This document shows, in pieces, positions 25,942 through 34,787 of a stretch of DNA of 64,000 bases (its first letter is position 1; every line of letters starts with the position of its first letter). The position numbers and the translations under genes were made by a program. The DNA is from Vibrio renipiscarius (lineage in GTDB: Bacteria; Pseudomonadota; Gammaproteobacteria; Enterobacterales; Vibrionaceae), in the NCBI RefSeq assembly GCF_000827885.1, contig NZ_JTKH01000024.1, forward strand, positions 987,675 through 1,051,674, given 5' to 3'. Under the pieces are notes generated by a model. That model did not search any database. It was not told the origin of the DNA and saw only the letters and a program-made list of their open reading frames with translations.

Positions 25942-27987
25942 ATGGATTCGGTTCGTAAAGTGTATCAATATGCGGAACCCAACTTAACGGTAATGGGCTG
26001 GATGGGCTTTTTAGGCTTTCCAATGTATTACTATGTTTGGGCACAGCTTTTTCCGCAAAACTATGAATCGCTTCCTTTGCGTTTGTTCTGCTCATTGTTG
26101 TTTTTGGTGATTGCGTTACGTCATTATGTGCCTGTTTATTTGCAGCGCTATTTACCCGCGTATTTCGCGATTTGTGTCCCGATCTGCTTGCCGTTTTTTT
26201 TCTCATATATGATGTTTAAAAATGACTGGTCTACGGTATGGGTGATGTCATTCATGGCCGCGATCCTCATTCATATTTTGATTGTCTATCGGACATTTTT
26301 GGTGATGCTGCAAACCATCATTGCGGTGACATGCTCTCTATTGGTTGTCTATGGCGCGAATTTATCACTAATACTCGGTAGTGTGGTGTGGGCTTATGTG
26401 CCGATTTTTCTCTTCACCTATGTGTTCGGTAATCTATTTTATCTGCGTAACCAAACGGAATATGAAAGTCGAGTGTCTTTAGCGAAGTCATTTGGGGCTG
26501 GTATTGCCCATGAAATGCGTAATCCATTGAGTGCGGTAAAAGCCACATTAGATGTTCTAGAGTCGTTGTTGCCGAAATCGAAAGGTCAAGGTGACGAGCC
26601 GTTGGTGTTTGATCCGCAGGCGTTATCGCTCGCTCATGAAGTGCTTCAAGATGCAAATGAAGCGATACGCAGTGGAACGGAAACGATCGATCTATTGCTG
26701 ACATCGATTGATCAAAATCGGATTACGAATGCGACTTATCGTAAACATTCAATGCGGGAAGTGGTGGAGCAAACATTAGCGAGTTTTTCTTATCCATCCA
26801 AAGTAACTAAAGAGTCCATGCGCATCAATTTAGAGCAGGATTTTTTCTTTTTTGGTAGTGATACATTGCTGAAATACACGCTCTATAATTTGCTTAAAAA
26901 CGCGTTCTATTATGGTTTACGCGATAATTTTGTGGTCTCGATTGAGCTGAAGCGCTTGCAAGGCCATAACCAACTTATCGTCCGAGATAATGGCGTAGGC
27001 ATGAGCCCAGACGTCCGCAAATTGATTTTTGAAGACTTTTACACCCACGGCAAAGCAGGAGGCTACGGACTCGGCTTACCATTTTGTTATAAAGTGATGC
27101 AGGCGATGGGAGGAAGCATTCGCTGCCGCTCTGAGCTAAATCAATTTGCAGAGTTTACGTTGTCATTCCCTCCTTATTGCTCGGGTGGGGTATCACAAAT
27201 CAAACTTGATATGATGAAGTCTAAATCCATTCTCTATATTGGCTCATCCAATATTATGATGCGTACCATTGAAGACTGTTCTTTTTATCAGGGCTTTAAG
27301 TTTACACAGTTGAGCATACAAAAAGCATTGGCCCGCGAAGAATTTGAATTTGAATTTGAAGTATTGCTGGTGGATATTGATGAGCAGATGTTAGCGCAAT
27401 CGGTATTAGAAGCGCTTGAAAAGAAATTAAGCTTTACCGAAGGTCGAATTGTATACCTGTACAATAAGAGTGCCGTGCCTTTCTATGAACGTGAGCGCAG
27501 TGTCGAGTTTTACCCAGTAGAGAAGCGACAATTACTCAGCCAGTGCGGCAAAACACTGGATGAGTTGTGTTTTGAATCACCCAAAGCGAGTCGCAAACTC
27601 GACAATCACGAAACCAGCTTTCAAGGTAAAACCTTGTTGATCGCCGATGACAATCAGTCATTCCGTGCGTATACCGCGATCTTAATGCAGCAATACGGCT
27701 TTAATGTTTTACAAGCCCAAGACGGGCAAGAGGTGTTGAGTTTACTGACGCAAGTGCCGGTGAATCTTATTGTGATGGATATTGAAATGCCCACGATGGA
27801 CGGAATTGTCGCAGCAAGAGCGATTCGCGCTGCGCCACATCCATTTTCACAAACGCCGATTATCGCGTACTCGGGTGATTCGTCACACAGCATGGCGGAG
27901 CGGATCAAAGCCGCCGGTATTAACGACTTTTTGGTTAAACCGGCGAACAGTGACAGTTTATTGAAAAAAGTCGCTAAATGGTTATAG
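25942..27987 (+). CDS. cqsS: CAI-1 quorum-sensing hybrid histidine kinase
   Basis: Start at ATG 25942 (MDSVRKVYQYAEPNLTVMGW) behind GAGAGG; an upstream GTG at 25921 is less likely. The 681-residue protein has six hydrophobic segments (about residues 15-165) forming the ligand-sensing membrane domain, a HisKA domain with phospho-His H190 (GAGIAHEMRNPLSAV), a HATPase with GGYGLGLPF, and a C-terminal receiver with D613 (IVMDIEMPTMDG). This is the CqsS layout: it senses (Z)-aminoalkan-4-one signals and passes phosphate to LuxU. The residue in line with V. cholerae Cys170 (by the ungapped 4-residue offset) is Phe166. The usual neighbour cqsA is absent. Confidence 0.93.
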   Translation: MDSVRKVYQYAEPNLTVMGWMGFLGFPMYYYVWAQLFPQNYESLPLRLFCSLLFLVIALRHYVPVYLQRYLPAYFAICVPICLPFFFSYMMFKNDWSTVWVMSFMAAILIHILIVYRTFLVMLQTIIAVTCSLLVVYGANLSLILGSVVWAYVPIFLFTYVFGNLFYLRNQTEYESRVSLAKSFGAGIAHEMRNPLSAVKATLDVLESLLPKSKGQGDEPLVFDPQALSLAHEVLQDANEAIRSGTETIDLLLTSIDQNRITNATYRKHSMREVVEQTLASFSYPSKVTKESMRINLEQDFFFFGSDTLLKYTLYNLLKNAFYYGLRDNFVVSIELKRLQGHNQLIVRDNGVGMSPDVRKLIFEDFYTHGKAGGYGLGLPFCYKVMQAMGGSIRCRSELNQFAEFTLSFPPYCSGGVSQIKLDMMKSKSILYIGSSNIMMRTIEDCSFYQGFKFTQLSIQKALAREEFEFEFEVLLVDIDEQMLAQSVLEALEKKLSFTEGRIVYLYNKSAVPFYERERSVEFYPVEKRQLLSQCGKTLDELCFESPKASRKLDNHETSFQGKTLLIADDNQSFRAYTAILMQQYGFNVLQAQDGQEVLSLLTQVPVNLIVMDIEMPTMDGIVAARAIRAAPHPFSQTPIIAYSGDSSHSMAERIKAAGINDFLVKPANSDSLLKKVAKWL

Positions 27988-28036
27988 CTCTTTTTTCTTA
28001 AGGGCTGGGGCGCTCAAGCTATATTGTATGTCTGAC

Positions 28037-29002
28037 TTAATGTGAATGAGACGTACGAGTGAAAAGCTCAGGAAAATACATACGCACATAACCAAACGTC
28101 ACCCAAATGACTAATATGGTCGCGATGGAAAGCTCAAATAGTCCGAAATCGTGTAGCCAATGCCAACGTGGATGATATTGTTCAAAAAAGCTGGTCAATC
28201 GGTGCATGGCAACGGCGCTGATCACGGAAGGGAAGGTGACGGCGGCAATGGATGGCTGAAATTTAAGACGCATTAAACGGAAGTAACACAGGTAAATCAT
28301 CAACGTCATCGTAATCGCAATGCCGGCCAATGCGCCAGTCAGGATCGGATCGGGCTGTTTAAAGTTCACCAAATAAGTGGCTAGAGTGAGGTTAATGGGC
28401 GCGGCCATGATCGCTAAAGTTGGACGAGCACGTCGAGGCAGCATCCCCTCAAAAACAAGGCGATATAAAACCAGCGGCAACATAAAAAAGTAAATTGTGA
28501 TGCAGATATTCACCAAGGTTTCTGAAAACAAAGTATGGCCGAATTGTGTACCTGCAAGCGAACTACTAATGAGTCCTACAGGGTATAAGAACCAACTCGG
28601 TACTACGTTTGACATCTTGAAATTGGTCAATTGAAAGCTGAAAAAAATCACCATCATCGACACATGGAGCAGCAAGGCGACAAACCAAATTGGGTAGGCG
28701 ATAATCGGTGAAATAACGGCCAAATAATCACATAAGATCAGTAGTGCCATGCTCATTGGTGCCATTAGGCTGCCACTGAGTGGGTGACGTAAATCGGCGA
28801 TAAATATTTTCGGGTTAGAGAAATATTTAATGAGCACAGGGGTCAGCATTAGCGCGCCTAATCCGGCAAGATAAGGACGGATCGCTTCGCCAATTTCAGG
28901 GACATAGAGAGCCCAAGCGTGACCTAGCCCGATCATTCCCAGCGCGAGAGCGGCTTGAGAGGGGGGAACATTTTGAAATTGTGTCAGCCTTCTCCAGTTC
29001 AA
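28037..29002 (-). CDS. TDT-family transporter (TehA/SLAC1-like)
   Basis: A 321-residue membrane protein with ten predicted helices, matching the tellurite-resistance/dicarboxylate transporter family by its overall pattern and the HPLSGSLMAPMSMALL segment. Members move anions such as dicarboxylates, sulfite or chloride; the substrate is not predictable. It sits convergent with cqsS, in the position where cqsA would be in V. cholerae, and upstream of nothing on its own strand except clcA further on. Confidence 0.82.
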   Translation of the reverse strand: MNWRRLTQFQNVPPSQAALALGMIGLGHAWALYVPEIGEAIRPYLAGLGALMLTPVLIKYFSNPKIFIADLRHPLSGSLMAPMSMALLILCDYLAVISPIIAYPIWFVALLLHVSMMVIFFSFQLTNFKMSNVVPSWFLYPVGLISSSLAGTQFGHTLFSETLVNICITIYFFMLPLVLYRLVFEGMLPRRARPTLAIMAAPINLTLATYLVNFKQPDPILTGALAGIAITMTLMIYLCYFRLMRLKFQPSIAAVTFPSVISAVAMHRLTSFFEQYHPRWHWLHDFGLFELSIATILVIWVTFGYVRMYFPELFTRTSHSH

Positions 29003-29126
29003 GCTGAGCTCCTAACTACCGTGATAGCAAAATACGCCATTGATAATACAAACTTTTTCATTAAGTCTAATTGAGAGGCGGCGATAATATCAAGCTCAAT
29101 GGTCTTCCTGCAATTCAATTTCAATA

Positions 29127-30515
29127 TTAAGGCAGGTCTTCTTGTCGTAATTTCTCATTTTTAATTGTGCGATGAAGTAACTGGCTATAAATGGGTTGTC
29201 CGCCTAACATCTGAGCGAAAATAACCGCCCCTAAGCTGGTTATAATAAGAGGAAGAATCAAGTAATAATTATTGGTCATTTCAATCACCAATAAAATGCC
29301 GGTAATGGGTGCACGCACAGTACCCGCAAACAACGCGCCCATCCCCGCGATGGCAAACATGCCTGGTGTAATGGGTAAGTCCGGAAAGAGTTGTTGGGCA
29401 ATCAGGCCAAAAGCGTAACCAAATAGCGTACCTAGTGCCAGCATGGGAGCAAAAATGCCACCAGGCGCTCCAGAGCCAAAACACAACATTGTTGTAATTA
29501 TACGACCAGCAAACAACAGCAATAGGAACCCTGCGGCGTAGTCACCATTCGTGATGCTTGGGATAAGCGCGATGCCACCGCCAGTGAGTTCTGGTATATA
29601 CAGCAGCATGATCCCAAAACAACCGCCAATAAGTGAACCAGTCAGAAGATAGCGTTTTCGATCATTGTTATGTAAGCGAACAAACATGTCTTGTGAAAAG
29701 GTGACGAGGCGATTAAACACCACGCCAAATATTCCAAATAAAGCCCCCAGCACCAAAAATAGCCACAGAGTACTTAACTCTGGCGATTGATATTGTGGCA
29801 TTGTGATCACGGCATCTTGGCCATTGATATAGCGAAACACAATATTGGCCGACACGGCAGAAATGATCACGGCGCGAATCGAGATTAATGAATAGCGAAA
29901 CTGAGGGCGCATTTCTTCAACGACAAACATGATACCGGCCAGTGGGGCGTTAAACGCGGCGGCGAGTCCGGCGGCGGCTCCTGATGCGAGCAATGAATGA
30001 CGGGTGTCATCGTTCTTAACGCGGAAAATATCCGTCACCATTCGACCGATTGCACCGCCCATTTGAACTGTCGGTCCTTCGCGTCCCAGAACCATGCCTG
30101 ATCCGAGAGCGCCCATACCGCCAAAAAATTTCACCGGGAGTACGCGCCACCAGCGAACTGGACGAATGCCATCCATTGCGCCCTCGATCTCGGGAATTCC
30201 TGAACCAGCCGCTTCCGGTGCAAAGCGGTGTACGAGGTAATAACCGATAAACGCTAATCCGGCACTGATGACGAAGGCCGCTAACCATAACGGAATGACG
30301 CTGCCAATTTCGCTCTTTAGCCACTCCGTTCGAGTTTCAGAGACAAATTGCACCGCGTGTTCAAAGTAAGTACCGACTAAGCCCGCTAAAACCCCTACGA
30401 TCAACGACATCAATAGCACTGGGATCGGGGTCGTGTCTTTTGAGAGAAATTGATTAATCGCATCTTTAGGCATTTTTGCTAAGAATGATTGCTTAATTTT
30501 CTCTCTTTTTGTCAT
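29127..30515 (-). CDS. clcA: H+/Cl- exchange transporter ClcA
   Basis: A 462-residue CLC antiporter. The chloride-coordinating loops GSGIP (S105) and GREGP (gating glutamate E146) and the GGIFAPMLALG loop are intact. The proton glutamate is E201 (VVEEMRPQFR), which marks it as an exchanger and not a channel. In enteric bacteria ClcA supports extreme acid resistance. The gene is transcribed leftward away from a 509-base gap that contains a separate small transcript candidate. Confidence 0.95.
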   Translation of the reverse strand: MTKREKIKQSFLAKMPKDAINQFLSKDTTPIPVLLMSLIVGVLAGLVGTYFEHAVQFVSETRTEWLKSEIGSVIPLWLAAFVISAGLAFIGYYLVHRFAPEAAGSGIPEIEGAMDGIRPVRWWRVLPVKFFGGMGALGSGMVLGREGPTVQMGGAIGRMVTDIFRVKNDDTRHSLLASGAAAGLAAAFNAPLAGIMFVVEEMRPQFRYSLISIRAVIISAVSANIVFRYINGQDAVITMPQYQSPELSTLWLFLVLGALFGIFGVVFNRLVTFSQDMFVRLHNNDRKRYLLTGSLIGGCFGIMLLYIPELTGGGIALIPSITNGDYAAGFLLLLFAGRIITTMLCFGSGAPGGIFAPMLALGTLFGYAFGLIAQQLFPDLPITPGMFAIAGMGALFAGTVRAPITGILLVIEMTNNYYLILPLIITSLGAVIFAQMLGGQPIYSQLLHRTIKNEKLRQEDLP

Positions 30516-30783
30516 GGGTTTATGTACCTCTTGTTCGAGTAAAACGCGCGATAGCCTTGAAAAGGATAGTAAAATTATACGCTCTTGCTCCTCTAACTAT
30601 AGCGATAAGAATGCAATGTTGAGTTTCAAATTTGGTAATTTGTGAGCAATAGGTATTAATGTGCCCAGTTGCGTATTTGATGGTCTTTTTTGCTATTAAT
30701 CACACTTTTTAACTTGAAGTTTATCTAATTTGAGCCATATTTAATGTGTAAGGCAAAGAGAACGAACTCGCATGGAGGAACAA

Positions 30784-30858
30784 GTGCCTTACATACAATT
30801 TGGATGGAATCGAAAGTTCATTTCTATAGCCTCGTTTAATATCAGAATGCACCTATAG
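30784..30858 (+). CDS. Candidate 24-residue small protein
   Basis: GTG start five bases after GGAGG, ending at TAG 30856-30858. The peptide is MPYIQFGWNRKFISIASFNI followed by RMHL: basic, with aromatic residues, and no clear membrane helix. An in-frame ATG-led version starting at 30772 adds four residues but places the ribosome-binding site inside the ORF. I do not recognise it. The strong ribosome-binding site and the terminator 43 bases downstream are the only support. Confidence 0.4.
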   Translation: MPYIQFGWNRKFISIASFNIRMHL

Positions 30859-30900
30859 CCACTCTGATTCGCAAACTCACGATTGAGTAACGAGGGATAA

Positions 30901-30923
30901 GGCGCACTCACGGTGCGCCTTTT
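30901..30923 (+). terminator. Rho-independent terminator of the small transcript
   Basis: GGCGCAC (30901-30907), loop TCACG, GTGCGCC (30913-30919), then TTTT; two A-T pairs extend the stem. Confidence 0.85.
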
Positions 30924-31024
30924 GTCATCTTATCCCCATCTGATTATCCGAGATCAGAATAAGGTGGCTGCCACCAAAGGTAACTAAGGGTATAATTCTC
31001 CCAATATTTGTTCGGAGAGCCACC

Positions 31025-32014
31025 ATGACATCAAAAGTGCCTACCAATATCATTACCGGATTTCTCGGTGTAGGAAAAACCACCACAATACTCAATTTAC
31101 TTAAGCATAAGCCTGAAAACGAAAACTGGGCGGTGCTGGTGAATGAATTTGGTGAAATTGGTATCGATGGTGCAATATTGACGGATCAGGGCGCCATGAT
31201 TAAAGAGGTGCCGGGTGGCTGTATGTGCTGCACCGCCGGTGTTCCTATGTCTGTGGGTATTAACGCCTTATTGCGCCAAAAGCCTGATCGCCTAATTATT
31301 GAGCCGACAGGGCTTGGCCATCCTAAGCAGGTTGTGGCGACGCTTACCTCAGAGCAATACCACAATTATGTGGATTTGAAAGCGACGATAGCCTTGGTTG
31401 ACCCGCGTAATTTACGTAATGCTAAATATACGACCAATCAAAATTTTAATGATCAGTTGGATAGCGCGGATGTGGTGATTGGCAACAAAGTGGATGTTTG
31501 CCAACCGGACGACATTGAAGCATTCAACCATTGGATTGCCTCACAAGCGGTGCCGAAAACATTCAGCCAACTGGTTGAGCAAGGCGCGTTGCCGCTCAGT
31601 GTACTTGAGATTGAACGAGTTCAGGGCAGTGCCTCATCGCATATTGAACATCATCATCATGATCATGCAAGCCAAGAACCGCAATTTGAGCTGCCACCGG
31701 GTGAAGCTTTCATTCGCCGAGAAAATAAGGGCCAAGGTTATTTTAGCTGTGGTTGGTTATTTGGTGCAGAGTATGAATTTGATTTTGATCAGCTGTTTTC
31801 GATGCTCTCTGATTTGACGGCAGAGCGTGTGAAGGCCGTCGTGAATACCGATCAAGGTACGTATGCGTTTAACGTAGCAAACGGTGTTGTGTCGGTGAAT
31901 CAAATGAGTTTATCGGGTTTTGAATCCCGCTTAGAAGTGATTGATACGCACTTAATGCCTTGGCAAGATCTAGAAGTGATTTTACTTAAACTGTGCGGCA
32001 TTGCTCAGGCTTGA
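31025..32014 (+). CDS. CobW/YjiA-family G3E GTPase (metallochaperone)
   Basis: A 329-residue P-loop GTPase with GFLGVGKTT (Walker A, about 12-20), the metal-binding CxCC motif C66-M-C68-C69 in PGGCMCC, and a His-rich run (HIEHHHHDHA, about 206-215) between the GTPase and the C-terminal CobW domain. These proteins insert or deliver zinc or other metals using GTP. Zinc is the likely metal by analogy with COG0523 proteins, but no Zur box was evident upstream. It begins after a GGAGAG site and is ended by a strong terminator. Confidence 0.88.
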   Translation: MTSKVPTNIITGFLGVGKTTTILNLLKHKPENENWAVLVNEFGEIGIDGAILTDQGAMIKEVPGGCMCCTAGVPMSVGINALLRQKPDRLIIEPTGLGHPKQVVATLTSEQYHNYVDLKATIALVDPRNLRNAKYTTNQNFNDQLDSADVVIGNKVDVCQPDDIEAFNHWIASQAVPKTFSQLVEQGALPLSVLEIERVQGSASSHIEHHHHDHASQEPQFELPPGEAFIRRENKGQGYFSCGWLFGAEYEFDFDQLFSMLSDLTAERVKAVVNTDQGTYAFNVANGVVSVNQMSLSGFESRLEVIDTHLMPWQDLEVILLKLCGIAQA

Positions 32015-32057
32015 TATTCAGCTTTTGAGCAATAGGTTAGAATATTCTGCTAGAAAT

Positions 32058-32090
32058 AAAACAGGGCGGCTAAAATGCCACCCTGTTTTT
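32058..32090. terminator. Bidirectional terminator between the CobW-type gene and ylqF
   Basis: ACAGGGCGGC (32061-32070) pairs with GCCACCCTGT with one mismatch, flanked by A and T runs; it serves both convergent genes. Confidence 0.88.
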
Positions 32091-32122
32091 ATTTTCAATT
32101 AACGCGAAGGAAAGGCGATTAA

Positions 32123-33058
32123 TTAACGTTTGTTTCTCAAGTAACGTTTACGGCGCTCTTCTTTCTTCTTAATCTTTTCTTCGAGCTTACGCGCAGTGTC
32201 AATCTCAACTTGCACTAGCTCTTCTGTGATCATTTCAGGGCGTTCCAGCGTGATTTGGCCCAGAGTACCGCTACGCAGTTCGTGCAGAAGAATCTCTGAA
32301 GCTTTGTGCAAATCAACACGGCCACCAGAGCGCAGTGCACCACGACGACGGCCAATTTCTTCCATTAGCTCAACATCACTTTCTGGTAACTCTTCGATTT
32401 GGTAACGTTCTTTAAGTCTGTCAGGATACGCTTGAGCGAGGTATTCCACGGTGTAGAAAGCCACTTCATCATATTCCATCGCCGTATCTTTTACCGCGCC
32501 TGTTGCCGCAAGACGGAAACCACTGTGCGGGTTTTCTACTTTCGGCCACAAAATCCCCGGAGTATCAGACAAAACGACGCCGTTTTGTAGGTTGATACGT
32601 TGCTGACGACGAGTGACTGCCGGTTGGTTACCGGTAATGGCAATCGTACGGCCGGCAAGCGAGTTGATGATCGTCGATTTACCAACGTTAGGAATGCCCA
32701 TGATCATGGTGCGGATATTCTTACCCACTTCTTCACGGTTCGGTGCCATTTTGCGGCACAATTCGAGAATTTTTTGCACTTCTTGCGGTTGTGACGTCGT
32801 GATCGCCATTGCTTTCACATTTTGTTCTTTTTCCAGATGCTCAATCCAAAGCTGAGTCATTTCAGGATCAGCAAGATCGCGCTTGTTCAGTACCTTAATC
32901 ACTGGTTTCTCGCCACGTAGCTCGGAGATCATTGGGTTTTCGCTACTAAACGGGATACGAGCATCCAGCACCTCGATGATGACATCGATTTGAGGGATCG
33001 CTTCTGCAATCTCCTTTTGTGCTTTGTGCATATGGCCAGGGAACCATTGAATAGACAT
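32123..33058 (-). CDS. ylqF: Ribosome biogenesis GTPase YlqF/RbgA
   Basis: The start is set at 33058 (MSIQWFPGHMHKAQKEI), the family's invariant N-terminus, with AAGG upstream; the longer frame adds 30 unrelated residues. The 311-residue protein has the circularly permuted GTPase order G4 (NKRD), G1 (GIPNVGKS), G3 (DTPG), and a C-terminal basic tail. RbgA proteins assist late assembly of the 50S subunit. It is monocistronic with a shared terminator. Confidence 0.93.
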   Translation of the reverse strand: MSIQWFPGHMHKAQKEIAEAIPQIDVIIEVLDARIPFSSENPMISELRGEKPVIKVLNKRDLADPEMTQLWIEHLEKEQNVKAMAITTSQPQEVQKILELCRKMAPNREEVGKNIRTMIMGIPNVGKSTIINSLAGRTIAITGNQPAVTRRQQRINLQNGVVLSDTPGILWPKVENPHSGFRLAATGAVKDTAMEYDEVAFYTVEYLAQAYPDRLKERYQIEELPESDVELMEEIGRRRGALRSGGRVDLHKASEILLHELRSGTLGQITLERPEMITEELVQVEIDTARKLEEKIKKKEERRKRYLRNKR

Positions 33059-33312
33059 GAAAATAACCTTGTTTTCTGATTTTGAGCTAATTGTAAGGGG
33101 AAATAGCACAGAGTAAAGGATTGAGTCGTGAAAGATCACCAATCTCACCCTAAACGCTCAATGTCACTGCGTTTTAATCGGCGACTGCACTTTAACGGTG
33201 TTGCCTTGGGTATGAGGTAAAACGTCGGGCTCATCAATATCAGTACGCAATATAAGTACAGCGGTTTGAACGATATCAAGTGCGGCGAATTTCTTTGCAC
33301 ATAGTAACGTTA

Positions 33313-33477
33313 TCAACAAGGCCATTTTTCTTTTTTGCGCGTTACGAGGAGAGTATGTTTGCCTGCCACAATATGGATGTGATGCCCAAGTTTGCGGAGT
33401 GTTCTCACCCAATAATGCGCTCTATCGCACGCTTCCATACCTATACGCCTTAGTGACAGGTTTGTTATCGTAGTCAT
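33313..33477 (-). pseudogene. Decayed IS110-family transposase fragment
   Basis: A 54-codon stretch reading leftward contains GMEACDRAHYWVRTLRKLGH followed by HIHIVAGKH, which matches the N-terminal DEDD-nuclease region of IS110 transposases (usual form MEAC.SAHYWAR.L...GH.V.L). After that it shifts into unrelated sequence and stops. The downstream overlapping frame (to 33164) may hold further decayed sequence. No element ends are visible. It lies in the 558-base gap between ylqF and the next gene, which otherwise holds nothing recognisable. Confidence 0.65.
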
Positions 33478-33616
33478 TAGTTTAGAGTGGGTTACCGACT
33501 TAAAGGGCAGGATTTTGACATTTGGTCTGCCGCATGAGGGTTAAAGTGCGTTTTAGCCAGGTCGATGTGTCGTGGCCCGTCTAAGGGGGGCATAGTGAGC
33601 GTTATGAGCATTAATC

Positions 33617-33883
33617 ATGGATGAGTTTTCTTTTAAAGTTTGTGCCTGTTGCGGTTACGAACGTGAGGAAAATGACTATAGAAATCCAAATCGTTGTCCT
33701 CGTTGTAAACAGCGATATGTGTTTGCGCGCGCCGGTTATATGAGGGGAGAAAGCTACCGTCCTAATGCTGTCCTTTTAGAGGCAAGGATATTCTATGGCA
33801 TGCTTGCTGTTGTTCTCATTTGCTGTCATTTGTTGTCATTTGTTGTTGCTGGCTATCAAGGCGAGGCTTTGATTGTGAAGTGA
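33617..33883 (+). CDS. Small membrane protein with zinc-ribbon
   Basis: An 88-residue protein with two CxxC pairs (CACC, with CGYER following, and CPRC) in the first 40 residues, forming a rubredoxin-like or zinc-ribbon knuckle. One hydrophobic helix (about residues 58-80) follows. Its function is not recognised. It sits between the IS110 remnant and lysE-like gene; its ribosome-binding site is weak. Confidence 0.6.
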   Translation: MDEFSFKVCACCGYEREENDYRNPNRCPRCKQRYVFARAGYMRGESYRPNAVLLEARIFYGMLAVVLICCHLLSFVVAGYQGEALIVK

Positions 33884-33968
33884 CATCTTCACAACAAGAA
33901 CCGTTTGTATTTTAAATGATGAATGTGTTCATTTGAGTACAGGTGTTTTTTTAGGGAAGGGGAGTATT

Positions 33969-34586
33969 GTGGAAATCTGGACGTTGTTATTTTTTATACC
34001 GGCGTGTTTTACGCTAAATATGACCCCTGGTCCCAATAATCTGTTGTCTATGAATAACGCTCGTTGTTATGGTTTCAAGTCTGCTTTCATGGCCGGTCTT
34101 GGTCGTATTGCCGCATTTTCTGTAATGATTGCATTCGCCGCGTCAGGTTTAGCGGTTGTTTTATATGCGTCTGAAACATTATTTCTTATTATTAAAGTCG
34201 TGGGTGCCGCTTACTTACTGTGGATTGCTTTTAATCTTTGGCGCTCAGACACGAGTCCGATCTCGGACATTGAAAATACGAGGAATCGTTTCGGGTTAGC
34301 AAAGCAAGAGTTTGTCTTAGCTGCCGGTAATCCTAAAGCTATCTTAATCTTTACGGCGTTTTTGCCACAATTCGTTGATGTTTCGGCAAGTGTCAATGAA
34401 CAGTTTTTCGTTCTCGGAGTCACCTTCTTGTTATTGGAAATGTGCGCGATATCGCTATACGCTGCATTTGGAATCTATTTGAGGCAATGGTTCACAAAAC
34501 CGAACATGGCAAAGCGCTTTAATAGAGCATGCGCGACCTTTTTAGCTCTATCTGGGGCTAACTTGTTGTTTAGTCGCCAGCAATAA
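33969..34586 (+). CDS. LysE-family exporter
   Basis: GTG at 33969 is chosen because AAGGGGAG (33957-33964) precedes it; a TTG further upstream is also in frame. The 205-residue protein has six hydrophobic segments and the LysE/RhtB N-terminal signature FTLNMTPGPNNLLSM followed by GFKSAFMAGLGR. Such proteins export amino acids such as lysine, threonine or homoserine lactone-like compounds. The substrate is not predictable, and the neighbours give no clue. Confidence 0.85.
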   Translation: MEIWTLLFFIPACFTLNMTPGPNNLLSMNNARCYGFKSAFMAGLGRIAAFSVMIAFAASGLAVVLYASETLFLIIKVVGAAYLLWIAFNLWRSDTSPISDIENTRNRFGLAKQEFVLAAGNPKAILIFTAFLPQFVDVSASVNEQFFVLGVTFLLLEMCAISLYAAFGIYLRQWFTKPNMAKRFNRACATFLALSGANLLFSRQQ

Positions 34587-34729
34587 CCCAGAATATTTAG
34601 AATGATTCGCAGCCCTTTTCATTCTGCGTGATTTTGACGTTTTTGATTTTTAGTCGGCGGGATTGGTTTTGTCGGCAGTAAAAACGGAAAGCACGGGTTG
34701 GTGGGTAATAAGTTCGCATTCAGAAATAA

Positions 34730-34756
34730 AAATCCCTCGAATAATTCGAGGGATTT
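34730..34756 (-). terminator. Terminator of uxuA
   Basis: A perfect 12-bp stem AAATCCCTCGAA/TTCGAGGGATTT with a three-base centre, followed in the leftward direction by a T-rich run. Confidence 0.88.
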
Positions 34757-34787
34757 CATTAACCAGCAGTTAATATGCTAGTGCATT

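Larger units (their letters stand above)
30750..30923 (+). ncRNA. Candidate small transcript between clcA and the CobW-type gene
   Basis: TTGAAG (30714-30719), an 18-base spacer and TATTTA (30738-30743) make a possible promoter; a strong terminator ends at 30923. The predicted RNA, about 175 bases, contains a short ORF with GGAGG (30784-30858), then three hairpins: ATCAGA/TCTGAT (30841-30868), ACTCA/TGAGT with a four-base loop (30875-30888) and the terminator stem. The transcription start is inferred from the -10 only. It could be an sRNA, a small-protein mRNA, or both. Confidence 0.5.

Noticed and set aside
33164..33412. 82-codon leftward frame next to the IS110 remnant
   Set aside because: It overlaps the conserved IS110 block in the wrong frame; treated as part of the decayed element, not a gene.
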